Source: Dunaliella salina (taxonomy: Eukaryota > Chlorophyta > Chlorophyceae > Chlamydomonadales > Dunaliellaceae). Taken from it: DNA of 11,887 bases. How positions within the stretch are numbered: the first letter of the stretch is position 1; the number at the start of each line of letters is the position of its first letter. The stretch is taken from contig MU069733.1 in NCBI GenBank assembly GCA_002284615.2, positions 94,953 to 106,839 of the forward strand, read 5' to 3'. Of the stretch, positions 1 through 11,887 are shown in pieces. Under the pieces are notes generated by a model. The model was not told the DNA's origin. It saw nothing but the letters and a program-made list of their open reading frames with translations, and searched no databases. A program made the translations under genes and the position numbers.

Positions 1-32
<32 letters not shown>
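1..32. repeat. (GT)16 microsatellite at left edge
   Basis: An uninterrupted run of 16 GT units opens the window. The right edge also ends inside a GT tract, so the window may be an assembly contig that breaks in dinucleotide repeats. No coding potential is claimed. Confidence 0.97.
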
Positions 33-34
<2 letters not shown>

Positions 35-380
35 ATTAAATCACTCCTTTAACACTGTACAAATACTGCAGCAGTTCAACATTCTCATATTATAACCAGG
101 CTCAAATCGTGCAGCTCAAGGAATCCAAACAGGAATAACAAAGTGACTCTGCACATCATCTTAATTGGTGTGGCTGACACTATCTACCCTGAATAAAATC
201 AAACATCTTACAAATCGGGGCCTGACCAAACCAAAAGCTGAATCACTAGCACCAAGCTTATAAGCTAATTAAGCTAAAACAAAAAACATCTACCATTATT
301 GACACCAGGCATGCTCTTCATATTCAGGAGGTTTCTCAGGGGGTTTTTGCAGGGAACATGGCAATCAAGAGCAAGAGGAG
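33..380. other. AT-rich stretch, nothing recognised
   Basis: I see no convincing exon or RNA gene here. If the minus-strand MCM-like gene continues past 723, this would be intron sequence or hold small exons I cannot identify. Confidence 0.4.
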
Positions 381-563
381 GAGAATCCATGCGCCCAGGA
401 GCATGGCGGACAACTTTCCAGATCCTCATTAGCTCTGTTTCTTGCTCCCACCAAGGCTAGCTGTGTCTAGTGAAGGTTTTAAGGGCCTTTTGGGGAGGCT
501 CCTTCTGGCTTGCTAGCTAGGGGACCTTCCCTAAATGCACACGGCCTCTGGCCTGCACATACT
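381..563 (-). repeat. Dispersed repeat, copy A (minus orientation)
   Basis: The reverse complement matches 9771-9940 along its length. Shared blocks in order are GCAGGCCAGAGGC, a CTAG-rich segment, GCCTC-CCAAA-GGCC, CTAGACACAGCTAG, AAACAGAGCTAATGAGGATCT, TTGTCC and ATGCTCCTGG. A third, partial copy lies at 9313-9381; the 59-base overlap with this copy (508-566) matches at 44 positions by my count. No coding capacity is seen. A SINE- or MITE-like non-autonomous element is the likely class. I did not find clear terminal inverted repeats or a target-site duplication, so the class is unproven. Confidence 0.75.
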
Positions 564-722
564 TCACTTAGCTTTATGTATGTCGATGCTAGGAAGGAAA
601 ATCTTAATTCTTTAAACTGGCTGCAGAAAGGCATTGTGAGCTGCACATGCCGCAAGCCCCTTTCAAATGCAGTCTCAGCAAGGTTGCCACTGCCCAAATG
701 AAATCTTCCACAACGCACTTAC

Positions 723-1173
723 CTGGAGAAGCTCTACCTCCAGCCACTTGGCTTGGGCGCAGCATGGGGTGAGGCTGCTGACATGAATGCTTGCAGCCCC
801 TAGAGCCTGCATTGGAGCAATTTAGGCAAATGAATATCTGATCCAAGGTCATTAATACCATATCACTGAGCAGGAAATTCCTGGCCAGATCAATGAAGGG
901 GGGTGGAAGTGCGGTGCTGCAATTCTCATCTAAAGCAGTTGTAATCTGAAGCAGGCTTTCACACCCAGTCCTGTAAAGGATGGAAAAGAAACAGAGAGGG
1001 CAAAAGCCATGAACTGCGTGATCGATGCTGCCCAGAACTTGACTGCCCACATTGATTACAGTGTATTTGCTGGGGGTTGCATTCCTCCAGTCACTTGCCA
1101 GCTTCTTATTGATGCACTTTGCCCTATTATCGGCATGGTCATTTCTTCCTTTTCCTGTGTTTCCAAGCAAATC
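723..1173 (-). CDS. Exon of minus-strand gene, possible MCM core start
   Basis: The frame is open for 150 codons plus one base. It lies between a strong acceptor (a long pyrimidine tract ending CTCCCTAG, upstream of 1173) and a consensus donor (CCAG then GTAAGTG, at 722). The product is Cys-rich, with CPLC and CLNC pairs. It contains KYTVINVGSQVLGS and then FIDLARNFLL...IFICLNC, which loosely fits the end of the MCM OB fold and the first helices of the core (LA...L.L). No Walker A motif is visible, as expected if the protein is MCMDC2-like or if that motif lies further left. A second acceptor (CCTTTACAG at about 975) could make the exon shorter. That this is an exon is fairly sure; the family assignment is tentative. 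Confidence 0.5.
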
Positions 1174-4100
1174 CTAGGGAGACAAACAAGGCAATGTGCT
1201 AATAGATCTGCTCACCTTGCTGCCTTTTCCGAAACCTGCTGCGTTGTCTGGCAGGCAGCGCACATGCCCCACCACAGTCACAGCTGCTCCTATGCAAACG
1301 GCACTGCTGCCTGCAAGCTCATCCACCAGAGTTGCCCTGGAACATGAGGAGGTGCCAAATCAGGTGCCAAGAATAATTTCCGTAGACGTTTTCACTGCGC
1401 ACCACCAACTATTGCAACGGATGCAAAAAGCGGGAGACTGAGGAGCTCAAATTAAATCTTGGGCTGTTGGGATCTGTCTGTGTGTGTTGACTTGCTGGAA
1501 GAATCTAACATCAAGATCGATGAGCATTGATGAACTTTTGCCCAGATGAAGAGGATAGGAAAGGAAAGACAAGCCAAAGGAAGCCAAGTAGCTGTTTGGC
1601 ATTTCAAGAGAAAAAACTCCCAGGTTGCCAAGGTGACAGAGATCCTGAGAACAATGGCAGAAGTCTACAGGGGAGGGTAAGCTGCTCATGCTTTTGCTTT
1701 TTTTGCATGCTTGTTGAGAGAAAGCTCCAAAGCTAACTGTTGTGCTAGGTTCCTTGGATTGCTGGCAAAAATATTCGATATGGCTGTTGTAGCTCTTCAA
1801 GCTGCGTAGGCTGCAGTGACCAGACATGAAATTTCGACCACCTGATGCTATGCTGCTTTGCAAAGAAGGGGGAGGGCCCTGGAACGCTGACGCTGAAATC
1901 TGATAGCCAAATCTCCTGCACAGCCACCATTACCCTGTAAATGTTTCATGGAAAGAAGGGAGTAAGAAAAGAAAAGTCTTTGCAGACCAGCGGCTGCGTG
2001 CATTGCGGGAAAAGGTAGAAAGAAGACTTCAGATCATGATCCTGTAATGCAGCATGCAGACTACCTGCCAAGTAAGAGCATGGTAAGAAAGAGGAAAAAA
2101 CGAGAAAGACAATGTTGGCAAAGGAAATTCTCCCTACACCATGGAAGGAAAATTAGACACATTGGCTTCAAAAGAGAGCCATTATCTTTGTTTATCACTA
2201 AATGAAGAGGAAGAGGGGCTAGTGGGGATCTGGAGGATTGCTGGAAGCACCTGCCAACTTATGAATATTTCAATTTAATAATTTAGTTTATTTTCTATGC
2301 TAGGTGTGGTATAAGTACTCATTGCTCCTAAAGGAGCCAATAAGTCTTCTTCTCCTCTTATGATCATCATATGTATATCATGATGTGGTGAGAATTTTCT
2401 TTGCATATACAGATGGTCTTTCCTTCCTTTCCTCTTGCAGGCACAAGCAATTTGCACACAAAAGTGATAATGCACATGGACGATTGGAAGACCAATTTTT
2501 CTGTTGTTCAGAGCACAAGCACAGCATTCAGGCAGAGCTGCCCCCCCTGAAACAGATGTTTTTAGGATTCTCAATGCTTTGGGTGCCTTGAAAAAATTTT
2601 GTAATTTTTTTGGCAGGTTCATTTTTTCAAAAATTGGAGACCAAAAATTGGATCCAAACGTATTTTTCAAGTAGGGATCCAAAGTCCAAGAATTGGGGCA
2701 CCCTGCCTAATAAGCCACAGCGTGAATCCTACTTTCTTTTTGGAAAGTTTGGTCTGAATCATCATATGAGATCCATACTATGGTACCTATAATAGGTATA
2801 AAGATTAAACAAAATGTTTCTTCTACTTTGTTTGGTCTTTATCTGTCTTAATCAACAAAATTCCAGATTTGTCAAATCCCTCCCAATCTTCATTCCAGAC
2901 CACATACTGCTCCAAATTCTTGGAGATTTAGCGGCCTCGTGCCAATAGCATATCGCGATCTTTGAAAACAAATGGACAGAAAAGACCCAGTACTTGGTCA
3001 AGCACAGTAGTTCAGCCATGTCCCTTGAAGAAATTGCAGCGCAGGTTGTATCAAAAGGTCAATTTTCAATCTCCTTCTTTCCTGATGGTTACACGTTCAG
3101 GATGTTGCCATAAATATGGGGGGTTACAAATACAAAGTTTTGGAAGTGAAGAATGACTTACCGCAGAGAAATGTACTCACCACGCACCCCCCCCCAAAAA
3201 ACATTTGATACAACCACGCACCAACCACACACCCCAAAAACAAATTTTGAACACAACCGCGCAGAGGCAATTCGGACTATTTTTACTCACTTGCTGGCCA
3301 AAATGGGAATGTACCAAACCACGCACCCTCAAAATAAATATTTCTTCAATTCACCACCACGCAGCCATCGCGCACGACCAAAAACGTTATTTTTGCGTGG
3401 TAATTTCTTTTCTCAACGGTAAGCGTGGAGCTACAGTCCTTTTTGGGGTGATCTGAGGTCAGGAGAATGATCTGGGAACCTCCAATTCGCACAAAAATTT
3501 GTATGACTCGGCAATTTACACTGTAAATAGCATATATATGAATAGTAACAGAATAGTAGTGGTTGGCATGGTTAAATTTGGGAAAGAAAGTTGGGGAAGT
3601 TCACATCCAATGATATGGGGGAGTCGTCCACCTCTGGCATTCAAATTCCAAATTTGCTAAGTTTTTCACAGACCTGGGAGTTAGGTTGAATGCCCCATGT
3701 CCGAAGAATACTTGACGAAGCAACTGAAATGAGCGATGGAAATGAGAATAAGAAAAGCCAATTTTCCCCAAGCAAAGTGCATTTCGTCTACCTTTGAAAA
3801 GTACAGAGCTCTTGGGCGCATTCAAAAACAAGGTGTTAGAATTTACAGGCACTCCCAATGGGCGACAGCTTATAGATGCTGTCCCAGGGATCCTCATTTC
3901 CTTAACTGATGTGTGATGTGTTTTTACAGCATGCGCTGTTTTCCTTTCCTAGATGCTGGATAGAAAAAAGACACGATTGTGCATATGGAAACAATGACAT
4001 TCATGAGCAGATGAAAAAAAAGGAGCACAAAACATAGTCAGGCAATGATGGCATCTCCTGCAGGGATCTGCCTTCAGATACAGTGGCTCAATTCAAACCT

Positions 4101-5774
4101 CATCTAGCTAGCAACAAGACCTGCAATGTTGAAAAATGATCACCTTTCCCTTGACTTTTCCTTTAATCATCGACTGAATGGATTTTCTGCTTATTGATTA
4201 ATAAACGAAGCCAAAATGCTTACCTTTTCCCTTGACTTTTCCTCCTGTCATTGATTGGATTGACACTTCTTTTGTTGAAAAGTGAGAAACGAAGCCAACT
4301 CATTGCATTCTGCCTGTTTGCACTGATCATGTGCAAGCAGCATGTATTGGTGACCAGAACATGCATGCTTTGCCCTTATCTTGTCTGCTTGTGAGGGCAT
4401 TCTGGACACCCATTGGGACAGTGTGACATGCTTTTAGTGCTGGTGCGTATAAAATCGTGGCTACCTGCCCTCTAGCACCTCCACCCATCCGCTGTAGCAG
4501 CCGTTCTCACAATCTGGCTCTTGTCCGATCAAGGTCTGGCAGAGTGCAGAACATCCAGTGCACCTGAGGTAGATCAACATGCACATTGGACAACCAGAGT
4601 CTAGCAGGATGTATAACATTGCGCATAACATCCGGTGTACCAGGGGTAGATCAAACTGCACATTGGTCGACCGGATGATAGCAGAGTGTAGAGCATCCAA
4701 TGCACTTGTAGTGGATCAACATACACAAAGCAAATTGAAGTCCGGTAGAGTATATGCATCTAGTGCACCTGTCACATATCAACGTCAGCATGAGGGCACT
4801 GGATCGACAAAGGATTTTGCTGGTGCTTTTTTAAAAAAAACTCAGTGTGTGGTGTGAGCTCTGATTACACTGAAGCACACTCTGACCAAACTTAGCTTGT
4901 ATCTGCGTACTTAGTCATGCTAACGATAATGCAAAGAACAATATAAACTCATGAGCTCTGAAAACAAAAAAAAAAACTTCACTGGAAACTCTGCCTGGAT
5001 AATGAACACGGCATGCATCAGCAATACATTCTTCACAGGAAGCAGGAACCAAGAGGAGCAGGCAGGAAAGGAAAGAGCGGTAAAAAGGGATATAGAAAAA
5101 AGGACACAGCAGCTAATAAATGCAGAACTCCCTACAAATTCAGTCTGCCTTCCTTTGCGCATGTTTCCCTAAAATGCTCATCAACTATGGCTCCAAAATC
5201 GCAAGCACCTACTTGAAGCTGCGGCTGTGCACTGTTTGCATGCAAGTGGACAGCGCTTGCACGATGCCAGTGTAGCTCATGGCATGAGGTCCGCGAGCAG
5301 CCACAGCACTTAACAGGCTGTCAAGAGTGGCGTGGTGCACTTGCGCAAACTCCAGCCGAATCCACATCCGTGTGTTTGAATCAATGAGTCCTTGCTGGCA
5401 GAGAACTGCAGTGGTGGCCACAGTGTACGCATCTGCGTGCAGAAAGAAGGTCAAACACTGAGTTTCCTGAACACGGTTTGCGGTAGCGGTGCTGAGGCTT
5501 TGCACAGGTTGGACTTTGTGTAACAACAGAAAGATGTTGAACGACCTGTAAAAGCTAGCAGGTGCTCCAGCAGGCACGGGTTGATGGCTGCCAGCTCAAA
5601 AGCAGCTGCCTCGTCCAGTAAGATGATAAAAGGCTTGCTGCTTGAGCCCTTTTTGCTGCCTTGATCTTTGCCCCCTTGCAAGCGCTGATGGCAAACAGCA
5701 AGCAGGTGCTTGCCATCATCGCGACTCAGCCATGCCAGCCACTCGTCGAAATAGTTTTCATTTACAGAGCTCAT
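723..5774 (-). CDS. MCM-superfamily protein, MCMDC2-like (spliced, partial)
   Basis: This is a composite minus-strand gene, read as exons 5774-5546, 5432-5213, a zinc-finger part ending at 2111, 2064-2028, 1934-about 1748 and 1173-723; it probably runs off the left end. The product begins with a short helical N terminus (YFDEWLAWLSRDD) and an MCM N-terminal segment (FIILLDEAAAFEL...LLEHLLAF). It then has an OB-fold strand (YTGIVQALST), a Cys-x2-Cys pair (FLCQHC), a QEI element (AVQEIWLSD) and an LA...L.L helix pair. The order matches MCM proteins, and the GIV-x-A-x-(T/S)T and FLC-x2-C pieces most resemble MCMDC2, a divergent MCM known in animals as a meiotic recombination factor. That match is from memory of the family, not a search. 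The first zinc-binding Cys pair was not found. Several donors are weak (GTC...), so a decayed gene or wrong boundaries remain possible. MCM8 or MCM9 is the main alternative. Confidence 0.5.
1174..1747. other. Probable intron sequence, no clear exon
   Basis: This lies between two candidate exons of the minus-strand gene. A minus-strand frame is open from 1863 to 1447, but its pyrimidine-rich composition and lack of a good donor make it unconvincing. The plus frames at 1009-1441 overlap the supported minus exon and look like shadows. Confidence 0.4.
1748..1934 (-). CDS. Candidate MCM OB-fold exon with QEI motif
   Basis: This follows an excellent acceptor: a TTTTCTTTTCTTACTCCC-type tract ending in TTTACAG at 1935. 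Reading from 1934 gives VMVAVQEIWLSDFS, then SIRWSKFHVWSLQPTQLEE and YRIFLPAI. MCM proteins carry a Q-E-I/L element followed by a PRS-x-V-x-L segment, an L-V/E turn and a G-D-x-V-x-V-x-G strand, and the order here agrees. The frame stops at 1747-1745. A donor before that stop was not found with confidence; a GTCTGG after the HSIRWSKFH segment is one option. The 3' boundary is therefore arbitrary. Confidence 0.4.
2028..2064 (-). CDS. Candidate 37-base MCM micro-exon
   Basis: A strong pyrimidine tract ending TTGGCAG precedes 2064. The 37 bases encode SLHAALQDHDL, and the last two bases (AA) join in phase with the G that opens the next exon at 1934. The joined reading LQDHDLK-VMVAVQEIWL fits the MCM pattern of a Leu-(Gln)-Glu/Asp segment just before the QEI strand. 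The donor (GTCTTC) is weak, so confidence is limited. Confidence 0.3.
2111..2133 (-). CDS. Candidate MCM zinc-finger exon end (FLCQHC)
   Basis: The reading ENFLCQH ends with one base (T) that joins in phase to GT at 2064, giving Cys and the continuous reading FLCQHCSLHAALQD. This matches the second Cys-x2-Cys pair of an MCM zinc finger followed by its S-x-L-(Q)-E/D segment. The acceptor GGTGTAG gives the minimal 5' end stated; the frame stays open further upstream to about 2232, so the exon may be longer. The implied intron (2110-2065) is only 46 bases and starts GTCTTT. Confidence 0.28.
2134..4130. other. Long intronic stretch, no gene recognised
   Basis: By the gene model this is intron of the minus-strand MCM-like gene. 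Sequence is AT-rich with homopolymer runs (around 2585-2640), a C run at 2541-2547 and the ACCACGCACC cluster listed separately. A 98-codon minus-strand frame at 3897-3601 has no recognisable motif and no supporting splice or family evidence. The missing first zinc-binding Cys pair of the MCM-like protein should be encoded somewhere between here and 5212. Confidence 0.4.
3178..3420. repeat. Cluster of ACCACGCACC-type motifs
   Basis: The motif ACCACGCA(C/G)C or close variants occur near 3179, 3213, 3254, 3318 and 3357, each followed by A-rich or C-rich sequence. The first is followed by a run of C. The cluster ends in an inverted copy, TGCGTGG at about 3395-3401, which could pair with the upstream CCACGCA. 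It may be a degenerate tandem repeat of roughly 35-60 base spacing, or part of an unclassified element. Confidence 0.45.
4141..4298 (+). repeat. Imperfect tandem duplication, about 81-84 bases per unit
   Basis: Two units begin with ACCTTTCCC / ACCTTTTCCC followed by TTGACTTTTCCT and end with AACGAAGCCAA. The shared start blocks are 81 bases apart and the shared ends 84 apart. The middles have diverged (TCATCGACTGAATGGATT versus TCATTGATTGGATTGACA). It lies in intron by the gene model. Confidence 0.75.
4534..4790 (+). repeat. Minisatellite, four degenerate units of 64-77 bases
   Basis: Units start near 4534, 4599, 4676 and 4740 with GTCTGGCAGAGTG, GTCTAGCAGGATG, GATAGCAGAGTG and GTCCGGTAGAGTA. 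Each continues with a (C/A)ATCCAGTGCACCTG-like block and a TAGATCAACATGCACA-like block. The second unit carries an extra 12 or so bases. Open frames across it on both strands (4461-4700 minus, 4579-4857 plus) are products of the repeat, not evidence of a gene. Confidence 0.75.
5213..5432 (-). CDS. MCM-like gene, exon 2 (OB-fold part)
   Basis: The acceptor is CTTCTTTCTGCACGCAG and the donor is GTAGGT, which starts at 5212 just after CTTCAA. The first two bases join in phase with the G left by exon 1 to give Asp. The product reads DAYTVATTAVLCQQG, then MWIRLEFAQVHHATLD, then HAMSYTGIVQALSTCMQT and HSRSF. The G-I-V-x-A strand followed by a basic/aromatic end is where MCM proteins enter the zinc finger (F-x-C). 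Reading past the donor gives an immediate TAG, so splicing here is needed for a longer product. Confidence 0.5.
5546..5774 (-). CDS. MCM-like gene, exon 1 with start codon
   Basis: The ATG at 5774 is the first after an in-frame TGA upstream. The 76 codons plus one base show exon-like G/C-ending codons. The product has YFDEWLAWLSRDDGKHLLAV, a Gly/Ser/Lys-rich linker (KDQGSKKGSSSK) and then FIILLDEAAAFEL and PCLLEHLLAF. In MCM N-terminal domains a helix is followed by a strand (Y-x-V-x-I/V-D) and an L...LL/P...LF segment, which this resembles. The donor is ACAG then GTCGTT, weak but phase-compatible with exon 2 (intron 5545-5433, 113 bases). Without splicing the frame ends at 5451. Confidence 0.5.
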
Positions 5775-6186
5775 GGTTAGCTTAATCCCCTTGCGCCCTG
5801 AGGCCTGATCAGCTCAGCCCCCTGATAGAGCTCCCTGGACAGTAGACAACAAGGCTCAGGGCCTGGTTAGTTGAGCGCACTGCATGGCTAGGGTCAGCGA
5901 TCTCTGAGGAGGAGCCTACAGCTGCAGCTGTCAGCCTGGCCTACTGCAGCGATGTGAAAGGCTGGTATACCCTACCTGGACTTTTAATATAACCAGTAAA
6001 AAATTCAAGAGGGAAGTCAGGCATGCTTGCACCGCTTCATTTGAACCTGAGACGACTCCAAACACATCACCCCGCTTGTGTCGTTTACCTGGAGAATAAA
6101 TTTTTACCTGGTAAATAAATCTAAAACACTATATTTCACCCTTAGTCCCCAAGCAAGGCCTTGTCGGTATACCTACGTAGCACCAC
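5775..6186. promoter_or_regulatory. Divergent intergenic region between MCM-like and VHL-like genes
   Basis: The two start codons are 412 bases apart and head to head, so both promoters and 5' leaders must lie here unless there are untranslated upstream exons. It includes an AT-rich TTTTAATATAA (about 5981) that could act as a TATA-like element on either strand, and a short tandem duplication at 6085-6121. No element is proven. Confidence 0.5.
6085..6121 (+). repeat. 18-base tandem duplication (TTTACCTGG...AATAAAT)
   Basis: TTTACCTGGAGAATAAAT is followed at once by TTTTACCTGGTAAATAAAT. On the minus strand each copy reads CCAG then GTAAA, so each would look like a splice donor. It could make an alternative 5' leader for the minus-strand gene, or be a chance duplication. 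Confidence 0.7.
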
Positions 6187-10853
<4,667 letters not shown>

Positions 10854-10935
10854 AAAACTCTCCCTCCATAAATCAAGGAAAGGAAGACACAATGGTTTTA
10901 AAGAGACATTATCATCATTCCCCACATGGCTGAAG

Positions 10936-11160
10936 AACAGCGTGCAGAGATCTTTAAGGTTTATTGAAGCATCTGGCCCCGTACTCTGCATGAAGATGTG
11001 CAGTGATTACAGGCAAGTGCAACACATGATTGCCACCCAGCATCACGATCAGATTCATGATAAATGGTACAGTAAATTCAATACAATGAGGTTGGAAGAT
11101 GCTGATCCTTTATTTGACTGGCCTGCTCAATCGAACCTGAGGCCAGAGCCTAAAGGTTAA
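10936..11160 (+). CDS. Possible alternative last exon of VHL-like gene
   Basis: If GTATAG at 10848 is used as a donor, the acceptor CACATGGCTGAAG at 10935 gives a phase-compatible exon of 74 codons. It starts NSVQRSLRFIEASG, contains QHHDQIHDKWYSKFN and RLEDADPLFDWP, and ends at TAA (11158-11160). The predicted product would be 523 residues. The composition is protein-like, but no motif is recognised and both splice sites are weak. Confidence 0.25.
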   Translation, partial: NSVQRSLRFIEASGPVLCMKMCSDYRQVQHMIATQHHDQIHDKWYSKFNTMRLEDADPLFDWPAQSNLRPEPKG

Positions 11161-11447
11161 CTGACAGTTTGTGATCTGATCTGGGATAGCTGGTGTCGTT
11201 CCATCAGGTGCCGAGCCATCGGCTGACCTGTTCTTTCTTGTGAACTGAAGCGAAGTTCATGCTCCCTGGTTCACCTACCCTCTCAAGCACTAAGCTCCCT
11301 TCTCATGAGCCCATGAACCAAGTCTAGAAAGAAGCGTGACATCATTTATGCATCCGCACACCGGTCTTCCTCTTTTTCCCAAAACACTGGAACAATGACA
11401 CTTTGTGCCTTCCATTGAACATCTTTTTCCTGCGTTACTACATAGAA
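11161..11447. other. Stretch without recognised features
   Basis: No exon, RNA gene or repeat stands out. It would be 3' flank of the VHL-like gene or intron, depending on the true 3' end. Confidence 0.4.
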
Positions 11448-11800
11448 GTTGCAGGCAAGGTGACCCACGATGCATCCTAGCTGAACCTCAGGAGTGGAGC
11501 TTTGCTATTGCTCAAAATTTTCCCTGCATACTCAATCCTCTGCCTGCAACTTCTGCAGATGGGTCATGTACAAGGTCACCAAGGCTGCAAGGCCCATATG
11601 CAACCCCAAGCCTCAGGTGCTGAGCAGCTACATGTACATTCCCCTGCCCATCCTGTGCAGATGGGTCGTAGACAAGGTCACCAAGGTTGCCAAGCCCATG
11701 TGCGCCCCCAAGCCTCAGGAGCTGAGCCCCTGCAAGCAGCGCGGCAGCAGGGACGGCCCTTTGTGGAGGGGTAGCCTGACTGAAATGTCTGAGCTGCCAG
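11448..11800 (+). CDS. Possible exon(s) with in-frame 34-residue repeat
   Basis: From 11559 the frame WVMYKVTKAARPICNPKPQV... and, exactly 102 bases later, WVVDKVTKVAKPMCAPKPQE are in the same frame and nearly all codons end in G or C, as in the supported exons. Each copy follows a TGCAG that could be an acceptor, so the pair may be two exon copies or one exon with an internal repeat. A third, decayed copy starts near 11448 (GCAAGGTGACC...CCTCAGGAG). The frame runs to CTGCCAG at 11800, after which the GT tract could form an intron start. I do not recognise the protein; it may be a separate plus-strand gene running off the right end, or a later exon of the VHL-like gene. Confidence 0.35.
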
Positions 11801-11813
11801 TGTGTGTGTGTGT

Positions 11814-11872
<59 letters not shown>

Positions 11873-11887
11873 TGTGTGTGTGTGTGT
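11801..11887. repeat. (GT)n microsatellite at right edge
   Basis: GT/TG units run to the end of the window with two GTATGT interruptions. It mirrors the tract at the left edge and may be an assembly break rather than a biological boundary. Confidence 0.97.

Noticed and set aside
1009..1441. Two plus-strand frames of 81-112 codons
   Set aside because: They overlap or flank the minus-strand exon 1173-723, which has a strong acceptor and a consensus donor; no plus-strand splice or motif support.
2275..2682. 135-codon minus-strand frame
   Set aside because: AT-rich and low-complexity, with no family resemblance; probably intron of the MCM-like gene.
3601..3897. 98-codon minus-strand frame
   Set aside because: No recognised motif, no supporting splice signals for joining to the MCM-like exons, and no codon bias that I can see.
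4534..4790. Possible CRISPR array
   Set aside because: Units are diverged and directly adjoining without unique spacers, and the sequence is eukaryotic.
4461..4857. Open frames on both strands
   Set aside because: They lie across the four-unit minisatellite and mirror its periodicity.
5451..5577. Unspliced tail of MCM-like exon 1 and the alternative start at 5577
   Set aside because: Splicing 5545-5433 joins both frames in phase and gives a better MCM-like reading; the tail reads as low-complexity without motif.

Overview
This window looks like nuclear DNA of an intron-rich eukaryote, not a prokaryote. Coding sequence is cut into short exons joined by GT...AG introns, no open frame of bacterial gene length is credible, and there are long dinucleotide microsatellites, minisatellites and degenerate dispersed repeats. 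The style (short exons, TGCAG-type acceptors, G/C-ending codons in exons on a moderate-GC background, abundant GT/CA tracts) suggests a unicellular green alga of the Chlorophyceae, perhaps Dunaliella-like. That placement is inference only.

Two genes diverge from an intergenic stretch of about 410 bases (5775-6186). Rightwards (+ strand) is the best-supported gene: a nine-exon model (6187-10853, 450 codons plus stop) for a protein with a von Hippel-Lindau (VHL) beta domain. Four of the five residues that form the hydroxyproline pocket of animal VHL are conserved and the fifth is a conservative change. After the beta domain come a TH-x-FYP-x2-F / LLL-x3-R motif and a BC-box-like element, then a low-complexity tail rich in Ser, Gln and His. 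Leftwards (- strand) runs a gene of the MCM superfamily, most like the divergent MCM-domain-containing protein 2 (MCMDC2). Its N-terminal exons lie at 5774-5213, and later candidate exons for the zinc finger, the QEI-containing OB fold and the start of the core lie between 2133 and 723. The gene probably continues off the left end.

Layout: 1-32 (GT)n; 381-563 dispersed repeat, minus copy; 723-2133 downstream exons of the MCM-like gene; 2134-5212 a long intron holding an ACCACGCACC cluster, an 80-base tandem duplication and a minisatellite; 5213-5774 its first two exons; 6187-10853 the VHL-like gene, whose introns hold a (CT)n(CA)n tract, a duplicated copy of the start of exon 6, two copies of the dispersed repeat and a TGATCA-rich minisatellite; 10936-11160 a possible alternative last exon; 11448-11800 a coding-looking in-frame 34-residue repeat; 11801-11887 a second (GT)n tract. 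No rRNA, tRNA, CRISPR array or transposase was recognised.

The two genes have no established joint function. VHL proteins are substrate receptors of cullin-RING ubiquitin ligases, and MCMDC2 is known in animals as a meiotic recombination factor. The shared intergenic region may give coordinated expression, but nothing here proves it.
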